Shown: one piece after another, positions 1 to 10,829 of the stretch
How positions within the stretch are numbered: position 1 is the first letter of the stretch
Layout: each line of letters starts with the position of its first letter
Source of the DNA: Rhabditoides inermis
Taxonomy: Eukaryota; Nematoda; Chromadorea; Rhabditida; Rhabditidae
DNA length: 64,000 bases
Direction of reading: 5' to 3'
Assembly: GCA_963966185.1 (NCBI GenBank)
Contig: CAWZYM010000148.1
Location: 663,501-727,500, forward strand
Program-made: the position numbers and the translations under genes
Notes under the pieces: model-generated
The model's input: the letters and a program-made list of their open reading frames with translations, nothing else
The model's database searches: none
Told to the model about the DNA's origin: nothing

Positions 1-25
1 GTCTATATGATGTGTCCGTTTTCAG

Positions 26-360
26 ACACCCCCATCGTTCACTCAAAACCAAAGAAGAAGAAATCTTCGAGCAAACCGCGCACACCCGAACACACAAGAC
101 ACTATACTCCCGAGAGGCGAACTCTAGACATGAAAACTCTAAAGAATAAGGTATAAATAATTCTTATCCACGTGATTTCTTGGTTTATGTCAACTGGTGA
201 ACCTGGAATTCAGGATCCCGACTCTGTGCTGTCCTACACACCGTACACTCCATACGAGCCCTACGCTCCCTACTCCGACTATCCGAGCGAGAAGAAGAAG
301 AAGAAAACCCCAAACATCACATCCATCGCTCAGAGGAGCAAGAGCGTCGAGCAACTGTGA
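26..360 (+). CDS. 3' end of an unrecognised gene (last two exons)
   Basis: Two in-frame exons form the carboxyl end of a protein whose start lies left of the window. The first (26-150) follows a TTCAG acceptor and begins with two bases that complete a codon. The second (214-360) follows a 63-base GT-AG intron and ends in TGA. The visible part is about 90 residues. It is rich in Lys, Ser and Pro, with lysine runs (KPKKKK, EKKKKK) and a Tyr/Pro repeat (YTPYTPYEPYAPYSDYP). It has no membrane segment and looks disordered. The Tyr-Pro repeats could be modification sites or adhesive-type repeats, but this is a guess. I do not recognise the family. The intact reading frame across a good intron makes it likely coding. 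Confidence 0.6.
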
Positions 361-395
361 GTCATCCAAAAAAAGGAGAATAATTTGATCTTTGG

Positions 396-560
396 CTAAC
401 CCTTAGATTTACGGTAGGAGAATAGTTCGAGCGTTTGCTCACTTTTAGAAATACAGTGGAAAAATACTTCGATCTTTGGCTCACTCTTAGAATTACGGTA
501 GCAGAATAGTTCGATCCTTGACTTACTCTTAGAATTACGGTTGCAGAATAATTGAGGGCG
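396..560. repeat. 42-base satellite, locus 1 (about 4 diverged units)
   Basis: Units share the core CTCACCCTTAGAATTACGG followed by TAGCAGAATAGTTCGATC and repeat about every 42 bases. Copies are diverged and the array stops at a GC-rich hairpin at 556. The same unit forms arrays at 2631-3110 and 37595-38131. It opens a reading frame on the minus strand only because 42 is a multiple of three and the unit lacks stops in that frame. Confidence 0.85.
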
Positions 561-609
561 GCGCGCAGCGCCGCCCGTTTGTCTTGATCTTTGACGCGCG
601 CAGCGCGTC
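556..609. repeat. pair of GC-rich hairpins with three-base loops
   Basis: Positions 556-576 are a perfect 9-bp inverted repeat around a GCA loop. Positions 593-609 form a second one with 7-bp arms, also around GCA. Between them lies CGTTTGTCTTGATC. A very similar arrangement occurs at 10309-10378. They are probably the end structure of a mobile element, but no element boundaries are defined. Confidence 0.6.
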
Positions 610-1455
610 ACCCCCAAGGCATACTCAATTTCCTCTATCCCAATACGATATGCTCCATAGTATGTGTTTTTTGTTAGAATATCATTTGACAAGACTTATG
701 AGTATGATAAAAGAAATAAATATCGGTTGCGGCTTCCAAAATATCCAAAACAACTTTTCGCTCATTCTGCCACTAAACGTGTTTACGACGACGACGACGA
801 CGACGGTGTGCATCACGTAAGCCCCGCCCACTGCACTCTGCGCTCATTGGTCGCTGGGCCCACTGTCAGTGCAATCTGATTGGCCGAACGCTCATGCCCC
901 GCCTTTCGCTCAGCCACTCTCACATCCCGGCCTCTTGGCTCTCTCACGAGCGTACGCTCTCTGCGCGCTCTCTCTCTTCTTCCAGCCGAGCATGCCCCGC
1001 TTTTCGATCATGCCACTCTCTTTCTCTCTCTGACCTCTGATTCTCTCACTCGCGCACGCTCTCTGCGCGCGCTCTCTTTCTAATGCGAGCCAGAATGGGC
1101 AGCCGGCCTGAAATCAAATCGATCGATCGGTGAGGAGAGGGCGAGTGAGAGAGCTCGGCAGTTAAAGAACGTGCGAATAGCGGAAGAGCAGAGCAGTGCG
1201 GGTGAGGCTGCTTTGATCTCTGTGCCACAACTTCCCAATTCTAACAGTAATACTGACATTAACATATATTAAGGAAGATCAGTTTAACGCACTCGGCTCT
1301 GCAATTACAATTCATGACCGAGGTTTCAGTGGCTCAGAATCTAATGAAGTCTGTTTTATATGATACGTATGTGCATATACATAAATGATTCCGAAAGCAA
1401 CATTCGAATTCATTTGCAAACATCGCAAAACATTCGCAAAACAAGGCAGATATGA
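610..1455. promoter_or_regulatory. possible promoter-like island; no gene resolved
   Basis: The stretch 820-1080 is GC-rich and carries CCAAT-type boxes in reverse (CATTGGTC, GATTGGCC), GC boxes (CCCCGCC) and a near-duplicate block (CATGCCCCGC at about 893 and 990). This resembles the upstream regions at 10570 and 62280. A short GAC repeat sits at 785-803. No downstream exon was found that would fix the transcribed strand, so the promoter reading is weak. Confidence 0.3.
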
Positions 1456-1510
1456 AGATCGAACGCGCCTGGTTAGTACCAGTACGCCCTCACCCTACCA
1501 CTTGAGCTAT
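1456..1510 (-). repeat. degenerate tRNA-like sequence (SINE-type head)
   Basis: On the minus strand the sequence reads TAGCTCAAGTGG (box A, near 1509-1498) and GCGCGTTCGATC (box B, near 1468-1457), at the spacing of an internal RNA polymerase III promoter. The acceptor, anticodon and T arms do not pair, so it is not a functional tRNA gene. A tRNA-derived SINE or tRNA pseudogene is likely. Confidence 0.5.
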
Positions 1511-1545
1511 TCCACATCATGATGAAACTTCTTTGAGAATATGGG

Positions 1546-1601
1546 GTGGCTAGCGCAGTGGATGTGCGCGCATCATGCTGAAGGTCCCAAGTTCAATTCT
1601 C
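1546..1601 (+). repeat. degenerate tRNA-like sequence (SINE-type head)
   Basis: Box A-like TGGCTAGCGCAGTGG (1547-1561) and box B-like AAGTTCAATTCT (1589-1600) lie at tRNA spacing. The T arm does not pair. It lies 40 bases from another tRNA-like sequence on the opposite strand. The next 650 bases (1602-2260) hold no gene I can see. Confidence 0.5.
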
Positions 1602-2261
1602 TCGGCGGCCAATGATGTACCGCTAGTCACGGTGGAGTGACGACCACCTTCACAACTTTCGTGAGCCTCTAGTCAGAAGTCTGTGACGTCATCTGATCAA
1701 AATTCATTGCATCAGTCGATGGACCCCATGTAAGCAGCTAGCGATTTGTACTCGAGAGCCTTAGGTCGGTTCCCTTATTGGCTAGGTCGACGGTTGTATA
1801 ACTTGAAACTGCTGATAAACAAACTTTTAACGGTACATGCACTCGCAATATGACATGATAACTAGTGAAGAATGGCTAATTTACTCGTAGTAGAATTTCA
1901 TTTCGACTAGCTAGTAACTTGCTAGGTAATGGAACTGCTTAGGAGATGAAGGGAAGAAGAGAGAAATTTGTAACGTGTGTAGCGCGCGTCAATGAGCGAC
2001 CGGCAGGCGCGTGAGCGATTCGACCAAGCTATTTCGAAGGTTTCTAATTTACATACATTCGTTATATAACACAACATTGTTCGGCAACACATGATCTATC
2101 AGTTTCAAAAAAGCGGGAATCACAGAAATTATTTTATTCAAACCAGTGAATATTACTATGTAGATGTAGTAGTGTTGTATAAGTTATTTGTATTTTCAAT
2201 CATGACATTCTGACTAGTGAGTTTGTAATATGTAAATTTTATTTTCGTAATTCACAAATGT

Positions 2262-2630
2262 GAAAAAAAATTTCTTCGAAATTTGAGAAAAGGACATCCA
2301 TTCTCTTTCGAAAAGTACGTAAGTAAAGAGAAGAGGTTTGTCTGGATCTGATTCAACAAAAGCACATCCATAAAATCTCTTTGCAGCTGACTAAAATATC
2401 AAAACAAACCTGCTCTTTCGAATTTATGAAATTAGAAAATAAATATTGTGCATTATAATAATTTATTTATAGTGAATTATAATGAAAATTTGACCTATTT
2501 CACAGTCACCTTACATTATATATTTTTAATGTTAAAAACACATTTTAGAGTGATTCGAAAGAGCAGGTTTGTTTTGATATTTTAGTCAGCTGCAAAGAGA
2601 TTTTATGGATGTGCTTTTGTTGAATCAGAT
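2262..2630. mobile_element. foldback element 1 (right end cut by satellite)
   Basis: Arms at about 2346-2423 and 2552-2630 are near-perfect inverted complements of each other (about 77 bp) around a 128-base AT-rich loop. The outer left part, with AATTTCTTCGAAATT and AAAAGGACATCCATTCTC, matches the outer left end of the element at 10830. Shared core: TTCAACAAAAGCNCAT. The right end is missing because the 42-base satellite starts directly after CAGATTCGATCC. No transposase is present, so this is a non-autonomous foldback or MITE type. Confidence 0.75.
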
Positions 2631-3110
2631 TCGATCCTTGGCTCACCCTTAGAATTACGGTAGGAGAATGATTTGAGCGTTGGCTCACCCTTAGAGTTAC
2701 GGTAGGAGAATAATCCGATCTTTGGCTCACCCTTAGAATTACGGTAGAAGAATAGTTCGATATTTGGCTCACTCTTAGAATTGCGGTAAGCGGAATAATT
2801 CGATGTTTGGCTCACTCTTAGAAACACAGTAGAAAAATAATTCGATGTTTGGCTCACTCTTAGAATTACGGTAGCAGAATAGTTCGTTCCTTGACTCACT
2901 CTTAGAATTACGGTAGCGGAATAATTCGTTCCTTGACTCACTCTTAGAATTACGGTAGCGGAATAATTCGATATTTCACTCACGCTTAGCATTACGGTAG
3001 GAGACTAATTCGATCTTTGGTTTACCCTTAGAATTACGGTAGAAGAATAATTCGATCTTTGGCTCACCCTTAGAATTACGGTAGAAGAATAACTCGATCT
3101 ATGACACATT
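2631..3110. repeat. 42-base satellite, locus 2 (about 11 units)
   Basis: Tandem units of the form GGCTCACCCTTAGAATTACGG then TAGGAGAATAATTCGATCTTT. Units carry private changes (for example CACTCTTAGAAACACAGTAG), so the array is not freshly amplified. The array starts at the truncated edge of foldback element 1 and ends about 40 bases before foldback element 2. Confidence 0.9.
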
Positions 3111-3149
3111 TGGGATCACGGCAAAAGATTCACGACTCACTTTTTTCAT

Positions 3150-3260
3150 ATATATTTTTATTATCTCTTAAAAGTACTCGCGTAAAGAGAGTCAGTTTGT
3201 CTTGACCCAATTCAACAAAAGCGCATGCATAAAACGTTTACAAATACTAACACAAATCTG

Positions 3261-3306
<46 letters not shown>

Positions 3307-3513
3307 CCTCTCTCTCTCTAATATTGATTACATTTCATCGATTTCATCGATTCATCGAGCAGTCCGATATGCGCAGGTTTGTGTTAGTATTTGTAAACGT
3401 TTTATGCATGCGCTTTTGTTGAATTGGGTCAAGACAAACTGACTCTCTTTACGCGAGTACTTTTAAGAGATAATATATGTGCTTTTGTTAAATTTCATAG
3501 AAATTTCTTTTCT
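3150..3513. mobile_element. foldback element 2
   Basis: Arms 3161-3264 and 3371-3472 are almost perfect inverted complements (about 100 bp). The short loop contains a CT tract (3262-3320). The right end continues to AATTTCATAGAAATTTC at about 3505, which matches the inverse of the left end of the 10830 element. The arm core TTCAACAAAAGCGCATGC is shared with the other copies, while the rest of the arm differs. Confidence 0.8.
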
Positions 3514-4109
3514 ACCTGATTGCCAAGCTTCGTCGTTCATTCGTATGCGCAGAACTATGATGAATGACACAATTTAATTATGGTAGCAAGTCATTGAATA
3601 TACTACATTCTACAGGTCGTGTTTGTTGCGTATGTACAACAATGTTTCTCATGGTATCAAAAGAAACGCTTTGAAAGAAATTTTACTCTTTATTTTGGAT
3701 CGCTGAGGCGTAAGTGCATGTCTACTACCGTCTGCGCGCTCTCTCAATATCGCGCACTCTCGCGCTCTCTCTACTCGCCCCGCCCACCGGGAGAGAGCTA
3801 GCAGCCAGCGTTGACTGGAAACGGTCCACACACACACACACACACACCCACACGCTGGCCTCTCGCCTCATGGGTGCGCGCGATCGCTCATAACTTCTTT
3901 CACAGTAAAGATACAAAGATGGCGTCAACCAGTGATCTGGCCTACGGAACCGTGCGAATCTAACTAACATGAATTGGATGAGTTCACGTTGCTGCTAACA
4001 TGACCTTTGGATATCGCTTCTTAAAAATTCTGGCGCGAGCCTTATCCTAAGCCAAAAGAGAGGGCGCTGCGCGCCCTCTCTAATTTGAAAAAAGATTATC
4101 ATTTTGCAG
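3514..4109. other. non-coding stretch with CA repeat, possible orphan start and palindrome
   Basis: The region contains a CA repeat (about 3827-3850) and an acceptor-like TTCTTTCACAG at 3895-3905 followed 13 bases later by an ATG at 3919. That reading frame closes after 14 codons and does not join in frame to the next likely exon. Positions 4058-4080 are a 10-bp inverted repeat around TGC (GAGAGGGCGC and its complement). I cannot assign a gene here. Confidence 0.4.
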
Positions 4110-4252
4110 CCGTCCATACACGTCCGCTTCCACAGCACCCGTCAAGAGATCGAATTCAACAGGGAAGATCGGACAGAAGAAGAAAAAGGAGAGGAAAGCT
4201 AGACCAGTAAACCGGCAGTTGGACTACAGACCGAAGACGTGTGTACAAAGAA

Positions 4253-4303
<51 letters not shown>

Positions 4304-4470
4304 AGGAGAGAGGAGAGAGACATTGCAGTACGTCGAAACCGTTTCTGATGCGTCCCTCCACCGGACGCTCCCCTCCCCGTACCAAGCTGAACTGGAAGCC
4401 AGTGGGAGACGTCACCAGAAGGGCCTACACCACACACAAACCCACGTTCCCCTCCGACTTTCATTTCTGA
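4110..4470 (+). CDS. possible 3' exons of a basic, unrecognised protein
   Basis: A plausible exon 4110-4238 follows ATTTTGCAG. A second, 4329-4470, follows CATTGCAG and ends in TGA. They join in frame across an intron that is mostly a GA tract. The product would be about 90 residues, very basic, with a run KKKKKERKARPVNR and the ending FPSDFHF. No upstream exon of matching phase was found, and a second donor choice would change the reading frame. It could be the tail of the same kind of Lys-rich protein as at 26-360, or a chance open frame. Confidence 0.3.
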
Positions 4471-4782
4471 TCGTTCGTCGAAGTCGTCAAATCAACGAGT
4501 AGTTTTTTATAAGATAAATAAAAACTCCTTGAGCAGAGTTGATTCATGTTTTCGAGCAAATAAACGGTCCAAGAAATTATCTAAACAACCACTCATAGCA
4601 GCTACAAGTTTATATCAAATAGTTGATCTATCAGTATCACAGTATCAAGTGACAAATGCAAGAGCAGAAATGGGGGTAATCGGGAAACGGACGAAGTGAA
4701 CAATCGAGGGAGCACCGGTGAAACGAACTGGATAGGAAAACTACTATGTACACTGCCGAGAGCAATCAATAATTCAATAATC

Positions 4783-5372
4783 TCAAATCAGCCCCTCGAT
4801 GCCTACTGTAGGTGGCTGGAGATACGGTAGATCTTTTGCGTGATGGTTCTCCTCCCAGTGCGGACGGTACTCACCATGGTTCTTTCTCCTGAAAAAAATC
4901 AAAGATAGAAACGCCAATCGATAAACTTTTCCCACCTCTGTCGCAGGAATCGTACAGTGAAGAACACGCCGGCAGCAACGAGCAAGAGGAAGACCTGAAG
5001 TAAACAAGTAAGCACACTGTAAGCGTATGTAAACAAGTAAACAACTGACGATGATTCCGATGACAATGCCTGCAATGGCCCCTCCAGAGAGACCGCCCCC
5101 GGAAGCGGCAGCCGTCGTTGTCACTGCAACAGATGTGGTCAATGTTTGCAACCACCTATTGTTTCATCCATCACATGTACGAATTGAAAGTCTCTAATGT
5201 TATATCCTCCAATGTTTATAATCTCAAATATCCCAACCCACTCACTCTCAGCAACAGTGGTAGTGGCGAGTGTGGTGGTGGTTGTGACAGCATCGACTGC
5301 TGCCTTGGCCACTCCGTCGACAGTGGAAGACAAGGGAACGGTGCCGTTCGTCAGGTTCGTCGAAGTACTCAT
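4783..5372 (-). CDS. small single-pass membrane protein
   Basis: Four exons (5246-5372, 5050-5123, 4936-4994, 4783-4888) join in frame to give 121 residues. Start: ATG at 5372, 11 bases after CAGTTTCAG, a typical trans-splice acceptor. The first 60 or so residues are Ser/Thr-rich with no signal peptide. A Gly-rich lead (GGGLSGGAIAG) then runs into one hydrophobic helix (about residues 57-80, IVIGII then VFLLLVAAGVFFTV). Next comes a positive stop-transfer patch (RFLRQRRKNHGEYR) and a short tail ending IEGLI. The charge pattern suggests an outside amino end and a cytoplasmic tail. No family recognised. All introns are short GT-AG, one only 55 bases with repeated TTGTTTAC. Confidence 0.75.
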
Positions 5373-5543
5373 TCCGGATCGGTCTGAAACTGTATCATGA
5401 ATCATGAGTACACAACCCATATCCTTCATAGCATACAGCATACTTGGTTACGTTGTTGTTCCTATTCTTGTATAATGAATTTGACATGATATAGGGATAG
5501 GGACTGAGTATCGTTAAAAAAAACTTATATTTTTGCAATGTTA

Positions 5544-6140
5544 TATAGGGTATCCCCCCGGTTCACGGTACGGCAGCCATCTCGCTGCATACTTTCTAGA
5601 CATCATTTCATCGCATCTAATCGCGCTATCGGCCCGCTCAAGACCATTCGACCGCGCGAATCGCGCGCTTTGCGGTCTGATTTTAGGGAAATGAAGGTGA
5701 TTTGCAATTCTAATGAAGCATAGTTTTTCACCTTCCAGAGCTAATAACTCTTTCCGGAGTTGATGATTTTTTCCAATTTTTGGATATGTGGTGTGAATCT
5801 ACAGTTCCAATAGAAGTCTAGATTTCGATTTTTGAATTTTGATCTAGTTTTCTTGTTATCAATCGATAACCACGTTTTTGAGGCTATTCAATAGGTGAAA
5901 TCTAGAAAACTTAATAACTCACTTCAAACCCATGCTACAGAACCCAGTTTGAAGGAGAAGGTTCTTTGATAGCGTCTGCACAGAACTCTAGTTTTCAATT
6001 TTTCTATCTCTCTCATTTTTGCCGTGTTTTCGGTGTAAAACCTAGAAATTTCTCCAATTTGCATAAAAAGCTCGTCATTTCGCCCATATCTGGCCGACCG
6101 CCGATAATTCGCGTACCGTGAAAATGGGGGATACCCTATA
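5544..6140. mobile_element. about 600-base element with 30-base terminal inverted repeats
   Basis: The left end TATAGGGTATCCCCCCGG then TTCACGGTACGG is matched by the inverse of the right end (TACCGTGAAAATGGGGG then ATACCCTATA). Flanking TATA on both sides is compatible with a TA or TATA target duplication. The interior holds an inverted GC-rich hairpin (CGCGCGAATCGCGCG, about 5653-5667) and no credible coding frame. A non-autonomous DNA transposon (MITE class) is the best reading. Confidence 0.7.
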
Positions 6141-6200
6141 CGCATGAGCAATAACAGGAATTTTTATATTTCTCACTTCTCTATACCCCCTCTCTCTCCC

Positions 6201-6237
<37 letters not shown>

Positions 6238-7303
6238 TCACCTCCCACTTTCTGTTCAATGCGAGTCAGTGATAAATGCGGTAGAAACGAGTGAAACGTG
6301 AACGGGAGAGCTGCAATTGAAAATGACTATTATTGTAAGAGAAACTTTGTTATTGTTTGTGAATATCAGGTATTTATTTGGATGTACATGTTACATACGA
6401 TGTAAATGTGAATATCGATGACAGCTCTCTCACCGAATTGCGTGCACTCGCAGTAAACGGCCTCACCAGCGAAGAAACAGCGAGAAAGTTGTTGGGAACC
6501 TGGAGAATGTATAATCTCGAGTAGTCCATGAACGTAATTAGTTTTGTGAAAACACACGCATGAACACGAGATAATAGATGTGAACGGGTGAACGGGAACT
6601 GGGTTATGTGATATATGGACAAATAATATCCACATTCTGTCCCTCCCTTCTCCAGCAACCAGCATGTTTGTGTGAACACAGCCAATAGAGGAGGGAGAAA
6701 CTCGATACTCAGCCATCAGAGAGCACAGGATCGAAGAGGGCGCAGACTGACCCGGCTGACCAGCGTGTTTTGTAATTCAATTCGAACAAATGGGCGGCGA
6801 AATGCAATGAATGGAGCGATGAAGTCACCGACTAGCTAAACGGTTTTTGTATGCGAAGAGACCAGCCCTGGGGGAAGGTGCTGTTACTGGAGACTTATTT
6901 GAGCCCGATGTTCAAGGAAGCTAATGAGGAGAAACGAAAGGAGAAAGATACAAGAAACAGTGCGCAACGCTATGCCACGATGTGCAATGGAACGCTGGTT
7001 GCTAGGGGAAACAGAGATGAGATCGCCAAGTATTCTCGACAACACTATGCCATGTGGCACTCAAACAGATTGTATGAAGGAATAACAACATCAGCATGAA
7101 AAATGAAACCGAAAAGATTTCGGCGCATTTACGTTACGTGTCGTGTACGGTTGGGAAGGAGCGCGTCAGAAGAAGTGACTAATTGTAAACACTAAACACC
7201 TTCTCCCACTCTCTCTTTCTGCTCACATTGCGCGCACACAATGTCCACACACATATGGATTAGCGACTCTCTCTCTTTCCCCCCTCTCTCTCTTTCTCTC
7301 CCC

Positions 7304-7335
<32 letters not shown>

Positions 7336-7337
7336 CC

Positions 7338-7388
<51 letters not shown>

Positions 7389-7976
7389 CTCGCACTCGCA
7401 CTCGCACTCCCGCCGTCTCTACAAAAAGTAAAGTCGAGGTCGTAAATATCAATCGAGTATAGAAATCAAAACGCGCACGCGCTGCCAAAATGTGATAGTT
7501 TATTTGTTTTGATGACAATGTCAACATCGAGAGAAACGTTTAACGGAATTTCATGCATAATAGCTATACGCAAAACAGATCGATTAAAAAGAGTGACTGC
7601 CATTTTACGGTTGGAATAAAGTAACAGAGCGGACGATAGTGATCATACAGTGTGGAGAAAGTGCAAGTCACGCGGTCTCATCAAATCAATCACTTGCCAT
7701 CGATCCAGTGAGACGTCACGATCAGCTGGTAATCAGTGACAATGAGGCGTGATCGAGATCTAGGTTCACTGCGAGAGCGAAGCACTTGAGTCTCGAGGTC
7801 GAGAGATGGCAAACCGGAAACGGCGAGAGAAAGAGTAGAGAGTGTGCGGAGCGAGAGGGCGCAGAGCAAGGTAGCGCGAGAGAAATGTGTGAGAAAAGAG
7901 AATGCTCCTATAAGTGATTGCAAATTTACGAGTAGCAGGCAAGAAGTGGGAGGGGGCTTTGAAGACCTTGAATTGG

Positions 7977-8031
<55 letters not shown>

Positions 8032-8207
8032 TGTTGAAAACAGTGGCCAGGCGGGAATACGCAAAGACTGGACAAGAGGCGAATATTACAGATGAGTCTC
8101 AAGGGACGCGCAAGAAAGAAGAAAGGGAAGATGTGTGGAAAAGAAGAAGAACGCGATTGCTCGTTCCATCCACACATACACGGGGTGTAATGATAGTAAC
8201 CCAAAAA

Positions 8208-8268
<61 letters not shown>

Positions 8269-8889
8269 GAGTGGACTGGTCCTTGGAAAAGATACCACAT
8301 TATTCGGAACGGCACTGTTATGTGAAGAGGAATAGAGATGGAGAGATATTTATAAAAGAAGTGGAGTGAGCGACCTTCACTACTTTCAAGCTCTAATCGT
8401 CGAGGTTACTGCTTTCTTCCGCAAACATTGGTGATACAAGCATAAGCGGAATAGGAGAAGGAAAATACGGAAACATGCGAGCATAAACAAACAACGCGTA
8501 CGTCTGCAAGCAGTAAACAATACAGCACATTACACAACACTGCCATACAGTGAGAGTGTTATGCAGATAAGCTATCACTGCTAATCGATAGTGGCGAAAT
8601 GGACAGAAAGAGAGCGACTGATTCACGGAGCCGCGCCTTGGCTCTGAACGCGTGGATACAAAAGATAACGGAACTGCCGAGGAGAGGGTGACTCACTCCT
8701 CAAAACCCCCCAACCACCACGCAATATTGGAATGATGAAGAATGCTATGTGATAATATGATAATGCAGCGGATCCCGATCAGAGAGGTGTCACGGCGCAT
8801 CATCATATTCAAGTGATATGATCGAGGGGTGAGATAATTTCCGGTTAGCCTATAAATATTTCAAAACGGTGGGCTGGTGAATTCCTGAC

Positions 8890-8933
<44 letters not shown>

Positions 8934-9039
8934 GGGGTGCCAACGCCCCCATACCAAAATGGGAGCGAGGCAGCAAGAACGAGTGATCGAAGCGTTTTTG
9001 CTGTCGCATTTCTTTGAGAGCGGGTGTTGTCGCCTCTCA

Positions 9040-9070
<31 letters not shown>

Positions 9071-9625
9071 TCTCTCTCTCTCTCACTCTCTCTCTCTCTC
9101 TCTCTCACTCTCTCTCTCTCCTTCTGATACCTCCCTCTCACACACTACATTGAACAGAAGACAGAATAGACAGGACTCGTTTCGGGGTGTGATACTCACT
9201 CTTTCTCTCACTCTCTCACTCTCTCCTCTTCGCACTCACTCTCTCGCCACTCTCGCCACACTTCCTGGAATACAGTAGGAACACTTGCAACAACCGATTA
9301 TGAAGAGAAACAGAAATGAAAACACGCGAGCGGGTAGTAATCATAGGTTCACAGGACAAACAGGTGGGTGGAGAGTCGAAAAAATGCCTGGCTGGTGACA
9401 GGTGAGTAGGCAGAGTAAAAAATTTGAACTGCAAGATTTCTGTAGAAAAATAAATCGACTGAGAGGCGATAACATCATCGGAGAAACAACGTGGGTGGTC
9501 CTATTCCTATGAGACGGTTGCGGTTTCTCAATTCTAACAAATGTGTTCAGATGATGCCAAGTCAAGGTCATACGGACACGCGCTGCGAAATTAAATAGAG
9601 CGTCTTTGGGAAAAGGTCTGCGAGA

Positions 9626-9695
<70 letters not shown>

Positions 9696-10308
9696 GGTCA
9701 GCGCACCAACAGTGTAAAGGGACAACAATATGGGATGGGACAGTGAATTCGAAAATGGAGAGGCTACACGGTCCACGGAAAGGCACAATAGACGCACATA
9801 CGACATACAGAACACATGCATTTGTGGAAGAGGATTGGCTGTTTACATGATTACAGGACACGGAGAGTACACGGGCGAAAACTGGTATAGAATTTTCTAG
9901 TTGATTCACGTTCTACATTATAAATAAATTAAAACCAAAAACGACATTTATTAATTATGTTGTTTCTAGATTCCAACATTGTGTTAAAATGCAGCACAAT
10001 GTGTAGAATATACAACCATTTTAGGTTCTTACATCTTCAAATTGTAAATTAAAAACACAAACTTACCGAGACACGTCTTTTCCGTATAACAGGTCAGTAC
10101 GGGACAGTCGAGACGAAGACTGCACATGAGGCGAGGAGAGAGGGAGGACAGAGGAAGGGCGTCGCACATACTGGAAGTGGTATTGATATTGATTCATTGA
10201 TTTATCTGATTGAGAAGGATGGTATTTCGTACATCTTGAAATATAACCTGAAACTTTTTTCCGCTGTCTCGCACGGATAAGGCAGAAGAAATGTGGAAAG
10301 ATTATTAG
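6141..10308. other. gene-poor region rich in CT/GA tracts
   Basis: No gene could be supported over more than 4 kb. Long CT tracts lie at about 6192-6236, 7262-7386, 8891-8930 and 9041-9122. GA tracts lie at about 7979-8029, 8210-8264 and 9634-9694. A frame at 6851-7099 (82 codons) and one at 6366-6716 on the other strand have no splice support. The region may hold distal regulatory sequence for the flanking genes. Confidence 0.5.
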
Positions 10309-10378
10309 GATCGGCGCGAAGCGCCGATCGTTTGGGTCCTATCCAGCGGCGCGCAGAGCCGCTCGGCCCGCAGGGCCG
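10309..10378. repeat. cluster of three GC-rich mini-hairpins
   Basis: Positions 10309-10329 are a perfect 9-bp inverted repeat around GAA, so the centre is GCGAAGC, a very stable DNA mini-hairpin. A weaker one (GCGGC with GCCGC) follows near 10346. A perfect one (CGGCCC, GCA, GGGCCG) is at about 10363-10377. CGTTTGGGTCCTATCC between them parallels CGTTTGTCTTGATC at 577. Confidence 0.6.
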
Positions 10379-10829
10379 CCAAAATCGCTTGTAAATCATT
10401 CAAATAATAAATGTTTCAGAGTTATATCATGATATTTTCTCTTAATCGCCCGTTGAACAACTATAAACCAAAACAAAACATGAAACAATAGTTTAAGACC
10501 CAAAAATATGTTCGCTGGTTAGGTCTGCACGTCTGTGAGGTATGCTGCTGGTCGCTGATTCGCTGAAAGACCCGCTCACTAGCCCCGCCCCCGCGCGCTC
10601 ATTGGTTCGTGTTGCAGAATGTGTGCGGGAGAGCGCGATAATGTGCACACTGTTTGTGATTTGCGTAGTCGTTCACGCGCGTTGTATTGTTGTTGTTATT
10701 GTTGTTGTTTGTTATATTTGTTGATTTACTTTGAACAAATACTGATAGTTTCTGTGAAACTATCATCACATTAACATTAATACATGATACATTGATACAT
10801 AGATTGATACATTAAAATTTGAAAAAAAA
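10379..10829. promoter_or_regulatory. promoter-like GC/CCAAT patch
   Basis: At 10565-10625 there is a GC-rich block with GC boxes (CCCCGCCCCCGCGCG) directly followed by CTCATTGGTTCG (reverse CCAAT). The same motif combination occurs at 820-900 and 62320-62370. A GTT repeat follows near 10687-10712. No first exon was identified, so direction and target are unknown. Confidence 0.3.

Noticed and set aside
3895..3960. Trans-splice-like start at 3919 as the first exon of the 4110 fragment
   Set aside because: No donor gives a phase matching the 4110 exon and the frame closes after 14 codons.
6851..7099. 82-codon frame starting MRRDQPWGK
   Set aside because: No recognisable domain, no supporting exon borders, flanked by repeats.
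7192..9909. Several long frames encoding Ser-Leu or Arg-Glu repeats
   Set aside because: These are translations of CT/GA dinucleotide tracts, which are open in several frames on both strands.
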